Below, piece after piece: positions 14,556 to 29,512 of a DNA stretch of 64,000 nucleotides. Both the position numbers and the translations under genes were made by a program. Source of the DNA: Lota lota (Eukaryota > Chordata > Actinopteri > Gadiformes > Lotidae). The DNA is taken from the NCBI GenBank assembly GCA_026745465.1, contig JACYXH010000473.1, positions 620,191 to 684,190 of the forward strand, written 5' to 3'. The first letter of the stretch is position 1; the number at the start of each line of letters is the position of its first letter. A model generated the notes under the pieces. That model was not told the origin of the DNA and searched no databases. It worked only from the letters and a program-made list of their open reading frames with translations.

Positions 14556-16021
14556 CTCCATTACGAAAAGTCATGATGTACTCTTTGAAATTAATTGGTA
14601 TCAGAGTATTAATACTTATCGTTCTCTCTCGCTCTCTGTCTCGCTCTCTGTCTCCCTCTCCTTATTGACCTGCTGGTTATGTCTTACCACAGTTCCTTTT
14701 TGTCGCTGCAGCACTTTTCTAAAACAACCAAAAGAAAAACTACAGCTGAGGGTTTTGTTCTGTTTTACACCAGCCTGAGAGGAGGGTTCCATAACACGCA
14801 GAGACACTGCACCAGAGTGCACCACAAGTCCAATTAAGATAACTCATACACAAATACGCACACACCTACACGCACACAAACACAAAAGCACACCACACAT
14901 GTAAGCGACCCATATGCGGGACTTGTATTGTATAACACAAAGCCATTGCGTGCAGCTGGGCTCAGGCTGTATAAATCCTCTGTGTGCGTCTCAACCCTTC
15001 CAGGCGAAGGACACCAATATCAGAGGCGGTATTGCACGAATGCCAGAGTTGATTTTCATTTTCAACAGTTTCAATGTTTTAACGTTACCATTAGTTAATT
15101 TTTAATTCCTGTACTTAGTCCTGTTCCTAGAAAATCGCTATATAAATAAAATGTATTAGTCATGCTCTTCCATGGCTAACAATACATTTGATTTATATGG
15201 TTTAACTCAATCAGTTGAGAATGAAGGTAGGGTTGGATAGACGTACTGGAGTGCAAAAATGTGTTTTTGGTAGAGTGGGTTTTCGGATAAAGAGTTGTGG
15301 GGTCAGAAGACCAAAAATAAATGTAAAAGGTTTATGGGTCACTTTTATTCACCAGTTCAGAAAGGGTGAAATGATGTGTATGAGGAAAGGCATGGTGGAC
15401 ACAACAACAAACAAGGTGAGCGCGTTAGCGGGGGACTCAGGCAACTGGTGTTGCAGCGCATTACTTCAGAGCGGGTGGAATTCTTGGAATTTATTCACCT
15501 CGGTTGCCTTCACGACGCGGGGAATCAACCCAGTTACGACAAGCGCCAATGAATGCGCATGTTGGACCCGCGCATGACTGCAGTGTTTAAGTGTCGGCTG
15601 AACAACCAATCACTAAGAGCAGGTAAACGAACCCACATGGGGTGGAAAGACTGACAAACAGATTGGATTGGCTTAGACTGGCAGTAGTCCTACAAGGATG
15701 TGGTATGTAGAAGAATACACATGTTGATAATAAGGGAAAGTATGTATGTCGGACAAAACCTGGTAGACAAAGAATTCGAGAGAGGCCCCCAGGGAGACGC
15801 TGCAGTCAACCACGCCAGCATTTTTTTTCTCCTTTTTTTTTCCCAGACAGGAAAACAAGACGGCAAGGCACTTTTACTCCTGCCAGCTCGTTTCAGGTCC
15901 ATGCATTGCTGCCAAAACCTGGCAAGTCGACATCCTGTTGCTGCAGCCCAATCCTGCTGGTCCGTGTGCACGTGTGCAAGACACCTGTTGATGATGATTG
16001 ATCGTGGGTGTTAAGACATTT
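14556..16021. other. Noncoding sequence with a SINE-tail remnant
   Basis: Contains a SINE 3'-end-like word at 15131-15165 and two T8-T9 runs at about 15822-15840. The 120-residue open frame at 15215-15577 has no motif I recognise and no splice or promoter context. Confidence 0.5.
15131..15165 (+). mobile_element. SINE 3'-tail remnant
   Basis: aaaatcgctatataaataaa, then atgtatta, resembles the common teleost SINE/LINE tail ending in GCGCTATATAAATAAA with short A/T repeats. No head is found upstream, so only the last 30-35 bp can be supported. Confidence 0.4.
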
Positions 16022-16038
16022 CCCCCCCCCCCCCCCCC
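16022..16038. repeat. Poly-C tract (C17)
   Basis: Homopolymer of 17 C; G-quadruplex potential on the opposite strand. Confidence 0.95.
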
Positions 16039-16082
16039 GCAGCGGTTTCCAAAAGCAGAAGCCAAATATTCCCAATTATGGT

Positions 16083-16340
16083 GATGCCCATCTCACCGCC
16101 TTGCACCATTAACAACCACCATCTCCACCACCAACATCTCCACCACCAACCACCACATCACCATTTACACCACCAACCACCACCATCAACGTTTCCAATC
16201 ACCACCACCATCTCAACCACCACATCCACCACCATCAACACTTCTGCAGCCATCAACCATATCCAACACAACCATTTCCACCACGATCTCCACCACCACC
16301 ACCACCGCCTCCACCACCAACCACCAACCACCAACACCTG
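16083..16340. repeat. CCA/CAT-rich imperfect minisatellite
   Basis: About 250 bp built from CACCA, CCATCTCCA and CCACCAACA words. The long frame across it (His/Pro/Thr-rich on plus, Trp/Val-rich on minus) is a by-product. Unit boundaries drift, so it is a degenerate triplet-derived array and not a clean minisatellite. Confidence 0.88.
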
Positions 16341-17316
16341 TAATAACATAAATTCCTCTTTGGGATTAATGAGTACGGAGTACTCTCTATATCAAGAGAC
16401 TGTGTGGAGGCTGTCAGGATGTTTTACAGACCAGCAAGCTCTCTGTTGCGCTTGTGCCACTGCACCTCCTCCTTGGTACGTGTTGTGCTGTGTGGGGCCC
16501 TTTAACCAGCTTGACCCCGGGGCCCCAGCCGTCTGCGGAGACCATGTTCGTCACTACTCTGCTTGTTTCAGCGCTGAAACGAAAGGATTGTTTCATGGGT
16601 CTGTCGGGTCTGTTGAGAAAAGGCTTGATTTGAATCATTGAAGGGATTGATTCTTCACGCACGGTAAATAATCAAACCCTTCAAAGTGCACGGAGGCACA
16701 CACGCATAAGCAAAGGCCGCATACAAACGCACACACACACACACACACACATGTGCGCGGGCATCATTCCTGTAAAGCAGAGTCTGTATCCACTGTGAGT
16801 GTGCAGCTAATCTGTTTACACTATTAAATATTTATATTGGAGATCTGTTGACGGCAGTGAGCTCACTTCTCCCACCCCCAACCCCCCCATTCCACCCTCC
16901 CACCCCATCATCATACCCTCAACAACCCTCCACCCCCTCCCCTCCTTACTAATGTATGAACAAACATGATTTATTAATCTCCCCCAGCTCAATTGCTCCA
17001 AAAGATTTTTGTTCTGTTTTTTCTTTCGATGCAATTTGCCATCGTTTGTCAGCTTGTTTTTTGTATTTTTTATTTTTTTATTTTCCTCCTCAGACTCAGA
17101 ACACAACAAGGCCTTGTGAATAATGATAAACTCTATCAGGGGAGAGCTTAATAAAATATGCACAAATTACAAAGTGGAGATGATTTTCTAGTTCCTCTAC
17201 CCCCCGTCCTACCCCCTTTTTCCCCACTTCCTCTTTCATCACTGTTACTTGAACTCTTGTCGATGAGTAGGCTATGTGTATATGTGCCTGACATTCAGTG
17301 AACATATAGAATGTAT

Positions 17317-17324
<8 letters not shown>
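16341..17324. other. Noncoding with a palindrome and a C-rich stretch
   Basis: Holds a perfect 16-bp palindrome (gtttcagcgctgaaac, 16565-16580), a short CA run near 16732-16750 and C-rich sequence at 16870-16950. The segment 16355-16440 reads like unique, possibly conserved sequence. No gene is seen. Confidence 0.5.
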
Positions 17325-17371
<47 letters not shown>

Positions 17372-17373
17372 GG
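17325..17373. repeat. (GT)n run joined to poly-G (about G20)
   Basis: A GT run passes directly into an uninterrupted G homopolymer at about 17354-17373. Z-DNA-prone and G-quadruplex-prone sequence are adjacent. Confidence 0.95.
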
Positions 17374-20300
17374 TTGGTTTTGCCAGTTGGGTTGAATCAC
17401 ACACAGGAAGGCAGCAATGTAGTGCATTAGAGTAATCAGAGAGAAATGATTAAGTAGCATTTGGACATCTGCAATGCTGTGTGCTCATGTTCATTTATAC
17501 ACTGTACATATAGAACACATTCACAGATCTGCAGACATTGACAGGAAGTGACACATACACACAGATACCTGATAGCTGAACAGATGGGCCTGGCGCAGCC
17601 TGTTTCTCACATCCATCCTGTTCTCAAATTAGGATCTAAAGAAAAAAACGATATAGATAAATAAATAAAATATATATAATATATTTTATAATATGCAAGG
17701 ATTTAAATATCAGTGTTTCTTTTGTAACAAACCCACACACACACAAAACAAATTAAATGTAATCTATTCAATATCGTATAAAACCGGTTTTCCTAACTTA
17801 CTCCGAAACATTTACAAAAATAAAGAAACCTTTTATAAAAATGTGTGTGTTGTTCAAATTGACTCCAAAAGTTGGTCAAACAATGTACATTAGCCTGAGT
17901 AAATGTGGCAATAACCACGGACTGCTCCTCCTCCAGCTTGTTTTGCTTGTTAACCCACCCGGCTGGCATCCCCAGGAACCTTTGTGAAGGCATTGCTCTC
18001 GTTCTGCTAATGGGTTTGTGCTTTTTCTCTTCCAATTGGGCTGATTAAAAAGTCGTCTTTAGAACATCGAAACGAGCACTTGCTTTAAACATCTGTCTGT
18101 CTTGGAAGGTTTGGAAACCTCTTGTAAATACGTTTTTTTAAGTATGGCTGTCATACCAATCTCTTTAAACTAGCCGATGATCCACATCCACAATTGCTAT
18201 GATCTATGTGTACGTGTTTGTATTGATGCGTTTGACTCAAAGCATCTTGGTGTGAGTTTTATTGTGTTTTGTGTTAGCATCATAAAATGATGTATTGAAT
18301 CCTGTGGAGGACTGAAGCGAGTGTGTTGGGGGTTACGTTCTGCGTCGCTGTACTCTGTCCCCCTGCTTCTTATTTCACAGATGGACGAGCACGTTAGTTC
18401 CACTTTCTATCCAACACTACGCGCTAGCACAGCCAGACATGCGCACACACATGAACACGTGTGTTCACACACACCAAGGCATAAGGAGAGCATAGCCAAC
18501 ACTGAGCCATCATGTTTTCACTCGACACAAAAAACACCCCAATCCTTTTCCAAGATGTGATCCATTCCTCTGGTATTCTTTGTTACATGCTCAGTTCCTC
18601 TACTTCAGAATCACATTATGTTCGATTTCTTGGAAGGCTTTTGTTAAAAGTCAAATCCCTCACTGGTATTCATTGGTTTGTTAAAAATGTTTTGTGCATG
18701 CATTTGTGGCATTATCATGGATGGCTCACCGTTTTGTGTACATTTCAACAGAGGGACAGGACAAACTGAAAGTGAAAGAAGTACAACTCGTGGGAAAGAC
18801 ACAATAAACAGTGCCTCCTGTCATAACATTGGTCTCCTGTCATAAAAATGGCAATCATTTTGAGTAACTACTTCAGTTTAGTGCACTTTATCTGAAGAGA
18901 AGAGAGGAGGAGGTTGAACTTCATTGATCCATGAAAGTACATTTAGGTGTCACAAAAGTGGAGTGCTCCGAAAGTAGATACACAACAGGCAGAAATATAG
19001 ATTAAATGTATGCATTGTAAGAATCTAAATATCCACTCAGAAAGTTGTCCCTGGGAAGGTGCAGATGGAATACTACAACTTTAGAAAACAGACAAACTTT
19101 CTGAATCAAGTAATCATCCATCATAATTGATCAACTTTCTTATTTCTAAACAACTCATTAGTAATGTATATGTCAATATAATCGTCAAGACCATTTTTTT
19201 ATTATTTTTTATTCAAGGTACCACCCTAATTAATTAGATGGCCAAGACCATGTTCAATATTAATACAATGGGCTGGAGGAAGTGTCACTGTGGTAAAGGC
19301 TGTAAGTGAAAGATTGTTCAATTTCAGCAGAAATAATTGATCACTGAGAGTTAGGCAAAGACACAATAAACAATAAGTGATAAACACTGAAACAAGGGAC
19401 ACAACCCGGTTAGTTTAGAAGTCATGTTAATGTGGCATCTCAAACGACGTCTTGCAAAGAAAGCTATTACGTGATTGTCATTTCCATTAGCGAAACATGT
19501 TTAAGCAGGAAGTCTGGGAAGATTAGGAGTTCTAACATACAACTTTATTGCTAGCAGTGTTATTGCTTCGCCCAAATTTTTCCCAGAAATCAATAACTGT
19601 TCCCGGTTTACTTGAAGCAGCCCAAACAAAAGCAGAAAATTAGTAATCAAATTTGCATTTAGAACATTGGTGATTGTTCTACGATTGTTCCACTTTTTTT
19701 TCACAAAAGGCACATGGTTGATGGGGGGAATTTGAAACTTACAGAAATGCGTTGATGTGGATAATACAAGGATAAGTAAAGGCGAGTGTGTTGTTTAAGT
19801 GTATCACTTATCCATCCCACTTTTGCGTATTAATATATAATGTTACTTTAAAAGCTATGAACACATGTGAATGTGGATTCTACGCCGGCAGCTTTGACGA
19901 TTACTATGTGATATATAATATATAATTGATATGTTCATGAACCACTGTAGAACTACTACTACTGAATACATGAGGGGGGTCACACACTTTCATAAATGAA
20001 CACATTCACCCCCTCAATAATCTTCCTCATGGAAAGTTTTCCCCTTGATAACACTGGTACTGAATTGATTAACTTTGATTGGCAGCAGCTGGCTTATATA
20101 TAATTGCTTTACTGTGATTGGCTAACATCTCTGGTTAATGACAGCTGGAGCAGGTTTTAAAAAAGAGGAAAGCAAATAATGGACGTTTAGGAAGGTGTGT
20201 CACAGTTGAAATGAATCACAAGGATGAACATGACAAGATAGCCCTGAGACTTATTCTGAATGACTATAGACATGACATATATAGACAATTACACATAATT

Positions 20301-21244
20301 TATATATCATTTATTTACTAAACGAGTTCCATTGGCGATTTTGACAGTAGTTTGGACAAGGAAATCAAGCTGATCTTTTCTTATAAAGGTTAGAAGGTAA
20401 CTGAACTAAACCTAAAGCATATTTGTTTTTTCCGCATGTTTCCTCATTGTGTAGCATCGTCTGTAATAGCTTTAATGAACTGTGAACTGAGTTTTAAACA
20501 AGAGTAAATGAAGTACCCTTAATAGAGTTTTCACATGTTGAGTGCTCTATATTTGTTGTCTGCCTTTGGGGTGTTTTTCAATGCAAAACACAGCCCTCAG
20601 CTACTACATGTTGTTACTTACTCATTTGACGCACTACAAACCAGGAACCTTCTCTCTCAATTCCGACATGTTTCCCTTGTTTCTTTATAACTGCAGCATA
20701 TTAACTTACCACAGCCTTTAAATTATGCTTTCTTCTTTGACTCACACTTGAACTTTACTCTACTTGGCTATTGTGATAATGTAAGCAAAGGATCAGGTTA
20801 TAATTGTCCTCTTGATGAAACTCTGTACAAAATAACGTAAGCTAGACTAAATGCCCGAAGCATGCTATCTAATGGGCTATTCATCATTGCGCCCTATTTT
20901 GACTCAAGTTAATCATTTAATATTGCTGTATTTAATGTTACTGCTTTTCTGCAGCTATTAATGTAGGATCACATTTCTCAACCTCTCATACATGCACTCG
21001 GGCACACACATAGGCCCCCGTGACCTCAATATTGACATCACGTATTTCAGTGCCCACGACCACAAAATGAGATCAAAGCCTAAGTGCACTTCAAGAAATA
21101 AATCCCCAACTCTGTCTGTCTGTCTGCACTGACAACATGAGGTATCATGCCTCTACTGATCGTTGTTCTTGCTGATCCACATTATACCACCGACCCAGAT
21201 GGAAGGCTTCCTCCTGTTAACATGTTTATATTTATTAAGTTTGT
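17374..21244. other. Long AT-rich noncoding block
   Basis: Nearly 4 kb with few long open frames, no microsatellite over about 20 bp and AT-rich patches (17665-17695, 19910-19935). Sequence at 17880-18060 and 20030-20170 looks like ordinary unique intergenic DNA. No gene seen. Confidence 0.6.
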
Positions 21245-21362
21245 ATGGTCCTGTCTTGCTCAGCTGTTAGACCATGGAGTTAACACCGCCAGGGTTAGGG
21301 GTTTTATTCCCACTAGGCTCACCCATGTTAACAATGTATGCACTGATTAGTATTAAGATGCA
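21245..21362 (+). mobile_element. tRNA-derived SINE (V-SINE/HpaI-like), degenerate
   Basis: A tRNA-like head has an A-box-like ttgctcagctgttaga at 21256-21271 and a B-box-like ggttttattcc at 21300-21310, which matches GGTTCGATTCC at 9 of 11 positions; the CG has become TT as expected after methyl-CpG decay. Between them lies atggagttaacaccgccagg, as in teleost/salmonid SINE heads I recall. After it comes atgtatgcactgattag, the usual next part. The conserved core beyond is not recognisable, so the copy is truncated or badly decayed. Confidence 0.7.
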
Positions 21363-23157
<1,795 letters not shown>

Positions 23158-25314
23158 TGTGAGAGCATTGTTATTTCGAGGTTATGTTTTAGTCCAATTT
23201 ATTCTCATTCCACTGGAGGGTTGGGCTGCCATTTTAGCTGCTGCTGCCTGCTGGTCATTCTCCTCCTCCCAATTTGTGATGCTGCGGACTCTTGGCTGCC
23301 TAACAATTCCAAATGGATTGTGTTTTTCTACCAGTTCTCCATGCCTCGGTATCCTCTCCCTTCCCCTTCCCCCTTCCTCCTTCCTCCTTTCCTTTCCTTC
23401 CTTCCATCTGCCTCACACATACCCCCTCGGTGTAGCCACCATTTAAGGTTGGTTAACAGACAATTTGGCTCCGGCAGATGAGTTCCCCGCCGTGTGTGTC
23501 CTGGGAGGTTACCCCTAAGTTAACAACCACGGAGGCTGAGTAGAGCTTCAGGGGTTCCCCCCTTGGAGGTATCCTGCTGGTGGGACTTTAAACACAATTT
23601 CATACACATTTAAAAGCGGTGTGTGTGTGTGTGCGCGTCCGTGTGTGTCCGGGTATGTGTATGTGTGTGTGTGTGAGTGTGTCAGTGTGTGCAATGATTA
23701 ATGCAAAGTGTTTGAAAAGCAGACCGGTAGAAAGAAGTATTAAAGGACGACGAGAACACAGTAATGTCAAAACGTTTCCTCCTTCATCAAGGACAAACCA
23801 AAGTGTTAAGACGGTCACGAAACACCTGCTTGTATTAGCCGTGTGTTCGCCAAGAACCAGGAAAGCTTACCACCAGCTTGAAGAACGGATAGATGAAGGG
23901 AATTATGGGGACTCAAGGTGTGTGTGTGAGAATAGCAAAACCTCAAACTTCTGTCATTGCCACGTCCAGGCGTTCCTTTCAGTGACGTGCCAGGAGAGAT
24001 AGCAGCCAACAAAAAAAGGTCTCAAGTTCAGCAAACATCTGATTTGCTGAATAATATTTTCTTGATGCATGTGGGAGGGAGATAATGAGAGGAGGACATA
24101 TAGGATGAAAGAGACAAGTCAGACAGTGAAAGACAAAAAAAAGTGAGTTGAGCCAATACAGGAATGGAGTTTTAAATTGAGATGCAATTCACAAAACAAC
24201 CAAACAAAGATAACTGCATGAAGACGTGGGATTGAAAATTTTCCCTGTTCACTTCTCTGGCGCTAGACAGGTATGCATGTATGCATATTTATTGCATTTC
24301 CTGAATACATAATTGATAACCTCCTTTTTCTGTTGGGTGTTTCCGCACAGTGAAGGAAGTGGATATGCCAAATTACTTTGTTCTGTATAAGCAGCAAACA
24401 TGTAGATGCTTGTTTTTGTTTTCAATGTGTGTGTATTTGCAACTACTTTCTATTTTCTGAATTTGAAAGTCTCATTGGGGTCGCAAAGAAGTCAAATTCA
24501 TACTGAATGCGAGTGCACCCTTTCAACCACCACCACCCTATAAGCCCCAATAGTTGTTAGTCTTTACATATTTGAAATTGGTGCTTTCGCATATGCTGAC
24601 AAACTGTCAAACACAGGGATTTTGATAGGGTACAATGGTCACTGCGATGTGTTTGTGTATAGACGCAATCATTTGTGTGATATTGTTGACCAATTGCAAC
24701 CAGTGGTATATTGGTGGGGCATGTATGAAAAGTTAGACTAGTTAAGCTGAGTTCAATTTACACACTGCTGCGATCGAAAACCAGGGCACTGCTTTGTTGA
24801 TACCTGCTGTTTTGTCTGTGCGAACACACCAGTGTACACTCTATCCTTCCACACACACACATCTCCACATGCATAGTCGTTCACCTACTATAACATACAC
24901 AAGCATCATCACACCCATGCCATTGCCATTTTCCACTGTAAAATGATTGGGGGGAGGGGAGCATGAAGTACAAATGGATATGCACGTATAGATTCCATAC
25001 ATCATCCATTTAAATGCCTGATAACGCAGTTCTGGGCGACTGTATTATACAGTCGTCAATAACGGGTTATTAACGGTGTTATTAAAATGCGTGTCTAATC
25101 GAATTAAAATCCTTTCTATAAAATACCAATTCAAAGATTAAAAAAATAATAAAATAAAGACATTAGATTATTTTATATGGATTTTCGTTCCTTCTCCAAA
25201 CTCAATCTCTAGGATATATTATCCCTCTCTCCCACCTCAAATTGTGCAGGTGACTCACCCATCTCATCTCCCTCTCTTTTAATCTTCTCGTTTGTCATCT
25301 CAACATTACACTTT
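23158..25314. other. Noncoding unique sequence with a TG patch and a palindrome
   Basis: 23160-23600 is unique sequence with pyrimidine-rich stretches. A TG/CG-rich patch is at 23618-23690. A 9-1-9 palindrome (cgactgtat, t, atacagtcg) sits at 25037-25055. No supported gene. Confidence 0.55.
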
Positions 25315-25323
25315 TGTGTGTGT

Positions 25324-25377
<54 letters not shown>
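25315..25377. repeat. Compound (GT)n(TC)n microsatellite
   Basis: A short GT run (about 25315-25327) switches to a 50-bp TC run, a common compound dinucleotide structure. Confidence 0.96.
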
Positions 25378-25380
<3 letters not shown>

Positions 25381-26488
25381 ACTTTCTAATCCACACTATA
25401 TATGAGTATTGGTATGACTTTCCGTATCGATGGGCAAATTGCTCGCAGACATGAGTTGATCAATCGATCCCCAGGGGAGAGTAGCCATGATCAGAAGGAT
25501 GCTGGGGGGTGCTCCTCCATTGATTTTGATCCGTGTTGCCTTGGCATGTGTTAAATAAAAACCAGAGGACACATCGGGATAGGTATTTGTGTGTGTGAGG
25601 AAACATTTTGTTGCCCATTATGCACACTTCAATCAGGAATGAGTCAGACATCAATGATATGGCGTGAGACATGAGAGAGCATGTCATGTTTGTGTTTTGT
25701 AGCTCTTCATCCTCTCAGTAACGATGCATGCATGCACACTGGAACAGTATATCTGTACGAAATATCTGAGAGCTATGTGTTTGTGTGTGGGGGGATTTTG
25801 TGTGTGTGTGTGTGTGCGCATGGATTTGGGGTGAGAACATAGGAGAAAGCCATTAGAGATAGGTTCTGGGGTCCTGGAAGCTGTATCTAATGCAGGAGCA
25901 CTCAGCCAGTCAACCAAAGGCTGGCTTATCAGGTCCCAGGTACACACACACAAACACACACAACCTGTTTATTCCCCCGGCTTTTCCCCCAATCCTGTTC
26001 GTCAAAATATACACTATTAGAGTTAGGAAGTCAATCTCTAAACAAGATACTTATTTGTTCAGATGAATGCATTTGGAATTTTAACTTTATCGTTCTATCC
26101 CTCAGACAAAAAGTCTAGATTTGTGGCCCAGCACATACTATATATGACGGTGCAGCCCCATCTGCAGCACTTCTGAAAGCAGCAAGCTTTGTGAGATTTG
26201 TAGATGTGTTTGGCTAGTAATGGATACTTGCTCTATGGAAGTCTACATTAAAATGGTTCCAGAGAAAACATCAAAGATACACAAACAAACGTTATTAGTA
26301 TTTGTAAAGCCTGTGCTATACGTTGACATGAAAATCCCATTCATTTCTTTCATAGAGAATTCACCATGGAACCCTAGGGTGAGCAGTGAGGATATCACCT
26401 ACAAGGGTTCTACATTACAAACCTTATCATTCAATGCCACGCACGCACACATTACCACCCACCCGCCCACTCGCCCGCCCCCACACAC
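25378..26488. other. Noncoding unique sequence with short TG/CA runs
   Basis: Small GT run at about 25797-25817 and CA words at 25940-25960. No gene seen. Confidence 0.55.
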
Positions 26489-26545
26489 ACTCACTCACTC
26501 TCTCTCTCACTCACTCACTCACTCACTCACTCACTCACTCACTCA
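26489..26545. repeat. (CACT)n tetranucleotide microsatellite
   Basis: About 13 CACT units, interrupted by a short CT run near 26500-26508. Confidence 0.95.
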
Positions 26546-28528
26546 CACACACATTCATTACACACTTGCAAATATCCCTCATCAGCCAAAGTGTGTCCAC
26601 TGTGAGGCCTACTCTGGCGTGTGATAGGCTGGAAGGCTGTGGACATTCTGAGTCTGTCCAAGTCCTAAATCCCCACCAGGGGGAGGGCTTGTGGGTGGAG
26701 GGGTTGAGGGTGGAGTCATGGCATGGCTGGAGGTGTTACGCCTACTAATGCAAGCCTATGCTCTGCTGATGACGGTCCAGGCAATAAGCTTAGCTCTCTC
26801 TCTCCTGCTCTCTCTTTTTTCTCTCCCTGTCTCTCTGTCTCTCTCCTCCATACTCTCCCACTCTTACTGTAATGTGCCAAAACCTCTTCTGCTCTCCTCT
26901 GCTTTTCCCGTCTATCTCCAGCTGCTCTTCATCTCTGTGGTTCATCTCTCTCTATTTCCCTTTTTCAATTCCCCCTGTCCCTCTCAAACACACAAACAAC
27001 CAAACACGCACACGCGCGTGCGCATGTGTACACAAACAGAGTTTGTGAAAAAGTAAAGGGCAGGAAGTAGGATGCAATCCACTACAGCTGTTCCATTATG
27101 GGTCCCGTGTATAAAAAAGGGGCTGGTGGGATTCCTGGGTGGGATGTATGAGGTGACACCCATTAAAACTGGGGGTGGGGGGGCTTGATCAGCAGCAGCA
27201 ACAGTAGACAAAGGTCTCCTCTGTAAGGTGTATCACACACACACACACATACACACTTTTTATTGGAGTGTGTGATTTAGGAGGAGTAATTGAGTGGAAA
27301 TAGTCACAGCATCACAGTATGCAGGTGAGTTGCTTTACAGCCCAGGAGTTGCAAAGTCCACTGAGGATTAGTGCAGATGGAGGGTAGAGTTGGGGGGGGG
27401 GGGTGCTGGGTGTAGGAGAAATGGTAGAAAAATAGGCATAGTGATTTTGAACTGATTCGATTTGTAATTTATTATGGTGTGATTTAATGTGTGACTAAAT
27501 ATTCTTCAAAATGAATATAAAAGAGGAGAAATTGAACCAATGCAATTGTGATTCTAATAGCAAATCGTTAGCATTAGTTGATGGGATAACAAAAGAGATC
27601 TTAATCTTGCCCGGGATGAGATGCGGGAATGTGTAATTCAAGAGATAATTCCCAAACCAACCTCACTCGATCGCGGTGCTATCGTGTTCCCGGATTGGAG
27701 ACTGTGACATTCATTATTGCTTTGCTAATTATTCATTGTTTACCTAATGGTGTTTGAGCGTAAACACAGCAACAAACAAATCAATGTTTCTTCAGAAAAA
27801 TTTAATTGTAGTTAATAAAAAGAAAAATCATATAAAAATTGCATTTATCACACTGTACAATTATTTATCTTTAAATGAGAGAGGATAAGGCAGCTAGAAA
27901 AAAATAAAAATCTCACCAAAGTATAAACACACATCCCCCCTTTTTGACATGGGGATAAGACGTCTGGACCAGGAGAGATAATTAGCCCATAGTGATTCTG
28001 TTTACGTTGAACAATCCACAGCTCTGGAATGCAAGCCGCACGCTGGTTACACAGCCTAGCGAGCACGCTGAATCACGCTCACTGGGGACCATGGGGAACG
28101 CGGCACAACGGCTCAGTTGTTCTCCTCCTCGCCGCTAGCATGAGTCTTAACCCTTCATATATTATCTTTGGTTGGTTTTACTGCTCTTTCTTCCACGGTT
28201 TAGCACTGGCGAGTCCTTAGGACCAAGAAAAAGTGCTGGGGTCCTGAGAGATGGGGATGGGGAGTGGAGAATAGGGGAAGCGAGAAGGAGGGATTCTGTG
28301 TGTGTTTTATTTTTATTTTATTTTGTGCCATCGCCGTAACAACAAAACAGGCCTTGACATAATGTGGTGCCACGTAGCTTCTTCCTCTGGGGAATGGGAG
28401 CTGGGGGAGAGGGAGGGGGGGCGGGGGAGATACTGTTGCAACCTGTAGAGAGAGAGAGGGAGAGCCAGAGAGAAAGAGAGGGGTGTGATCATTTTGTCAT
28501 CGGATGTTACAGTCATAACATGCAGGTT

Positions 28529-28531
<3 letters not shown>
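26546..28531. other. Noncoding, includes unique stretches with developmental-type motifs
   Basis: Pyrimidine-rich at 26790-26960; a G9 run near 27392-27400. The stretch 27560-27790 is described separately. No protein-coding exon can be supported. Confidence 0.5.
27560..27790. promoter_or_regulatory. Candidate conserved noncoding element
   Basis: Unique, non-repetitive sequence with a homeodomain-type ctaattatt (27725-27733) and a forkhead consensus TGTTTAC (27737-27743) close together, followed by more TAAT words. Inference only: the look is that of vertebrate developmental enhancers, and no alignment was possible. Confidence 0.25.

Positions 28532-28569
<38 letters not shown>
28532..28569. 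repeat. (CA)n microsatellite
   Basis: Perfect run of 38 bp. Confidence 0.97.
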
Positions 28570-28570
<1 letters not shown>

Positions 28571-28779
28571 CACTCGTACACACACATTGATATGCACAAC
28601 CACACACACGGCCACACGCAGAAACACCTGTGCCAGGCGACAGCAGCGTGTTATGGGTGGAGCCCTGCGGGGCTCTTGCCATTTCCTGCGCCCACACCTG
28701 TCACCTTGATCATGTGAGGAATTGAAACAAGCATGTCAGCCCCCTACCCCCCCGCCCCCTTATTCTCCTCATTCACCAT

Positions 28780-28800
28780 TCTCTCTCTCTCTCTCTCTCT
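28780..28800. repeat. (CT)n microsatellite, short
   Basis: 21-bp CT run followed by CGCT repeats to about 28810. Confidence 0.92.
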
Positions 28801-28810
28801 CGCTCGCTCG

Positions 28811-29467
28811 CATGTCCCCGGGCCCGCTGACAATGATAATTCAGGAGCCAGGGACATGCTCAGCTCCCTATACCCTATTCTACCTGCTAATAGAGGCTGT
28901 GAAACTTGCAGAGGGTTATGGTGTCACTTAGGTGATCTCTATAGCTGACACAACAGTCAGTTAAAGTATAAAAAAAACTCTAGGTGTGCATTGTAAAAAG
29001 GAAACCCCTGGTTTCTGTTGCATGGATTGTGCCAGAGAATGTTTGTAGATGTGTCTCTGTGAAAGCGTGAGCTATGTATGAATGCGTCTGTATTTCTTTT
29101 TGAAAAGTCAGTCTCCGGCTGTCGCTGTATGATGTAGCTGAGTGAGCGAGGTTGATATTTGCTTGTCAAGAGCAAAGGGTTTCGCTCGGGGCAGGAGATC
29201 ATGTTGCGTTTTAGCGCCGCGATCGTTCCGCAGGAGGTCTCCATGACGATGCAACAGATTTTTTATCACCCGGGTGAGATGACAGAAGAAGTATTTTAGT
29301 TAAAATGTTTTTATTTCCACTGGTTGTGCTGCAGACGGCAAGCAGCTTTACCAGTAGTAAAAGGATAATTTTATAAAAATAAAAAAAGGTTGATTGAGAT
29401 GGAAAAGACACAAAATGAAACTTGTGGCAATTCATTTTTCAAAGGTCAAGCAAACTCCCCCCACCCT

Positions 29468-29469
<2 letters not shown>
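28811..29469. other. Noncoding unique sequence
   Basis: No gene, RNA or repeat recognised; 29150-29270 is unique, mid-GC sequence. Confidence 0.55.

Positions 29470-29511
<42 letters not shown>
29470..29511. repeat. (AC)n microsatellite
   Basis: Perfect run of 42 bp, followed by pyrimidine-rich sequence to about 29650. Confidence 0.97.

Positions 29512-29512
<1 letters not shown>

Noticed and set aside
16078-16641. 187-residue His/Pro/Thr-rich open frame as a protein
   Set aside because: The first 80 residues come from the CCA/CAT repeat. The rest has no motif and no promoter or splice context.
21256-21330. Functional tRNA gene
   Set aside because: The A and B boxes are degenerate, no cloverleaf can be drawn and the continuation is that of a SINE.
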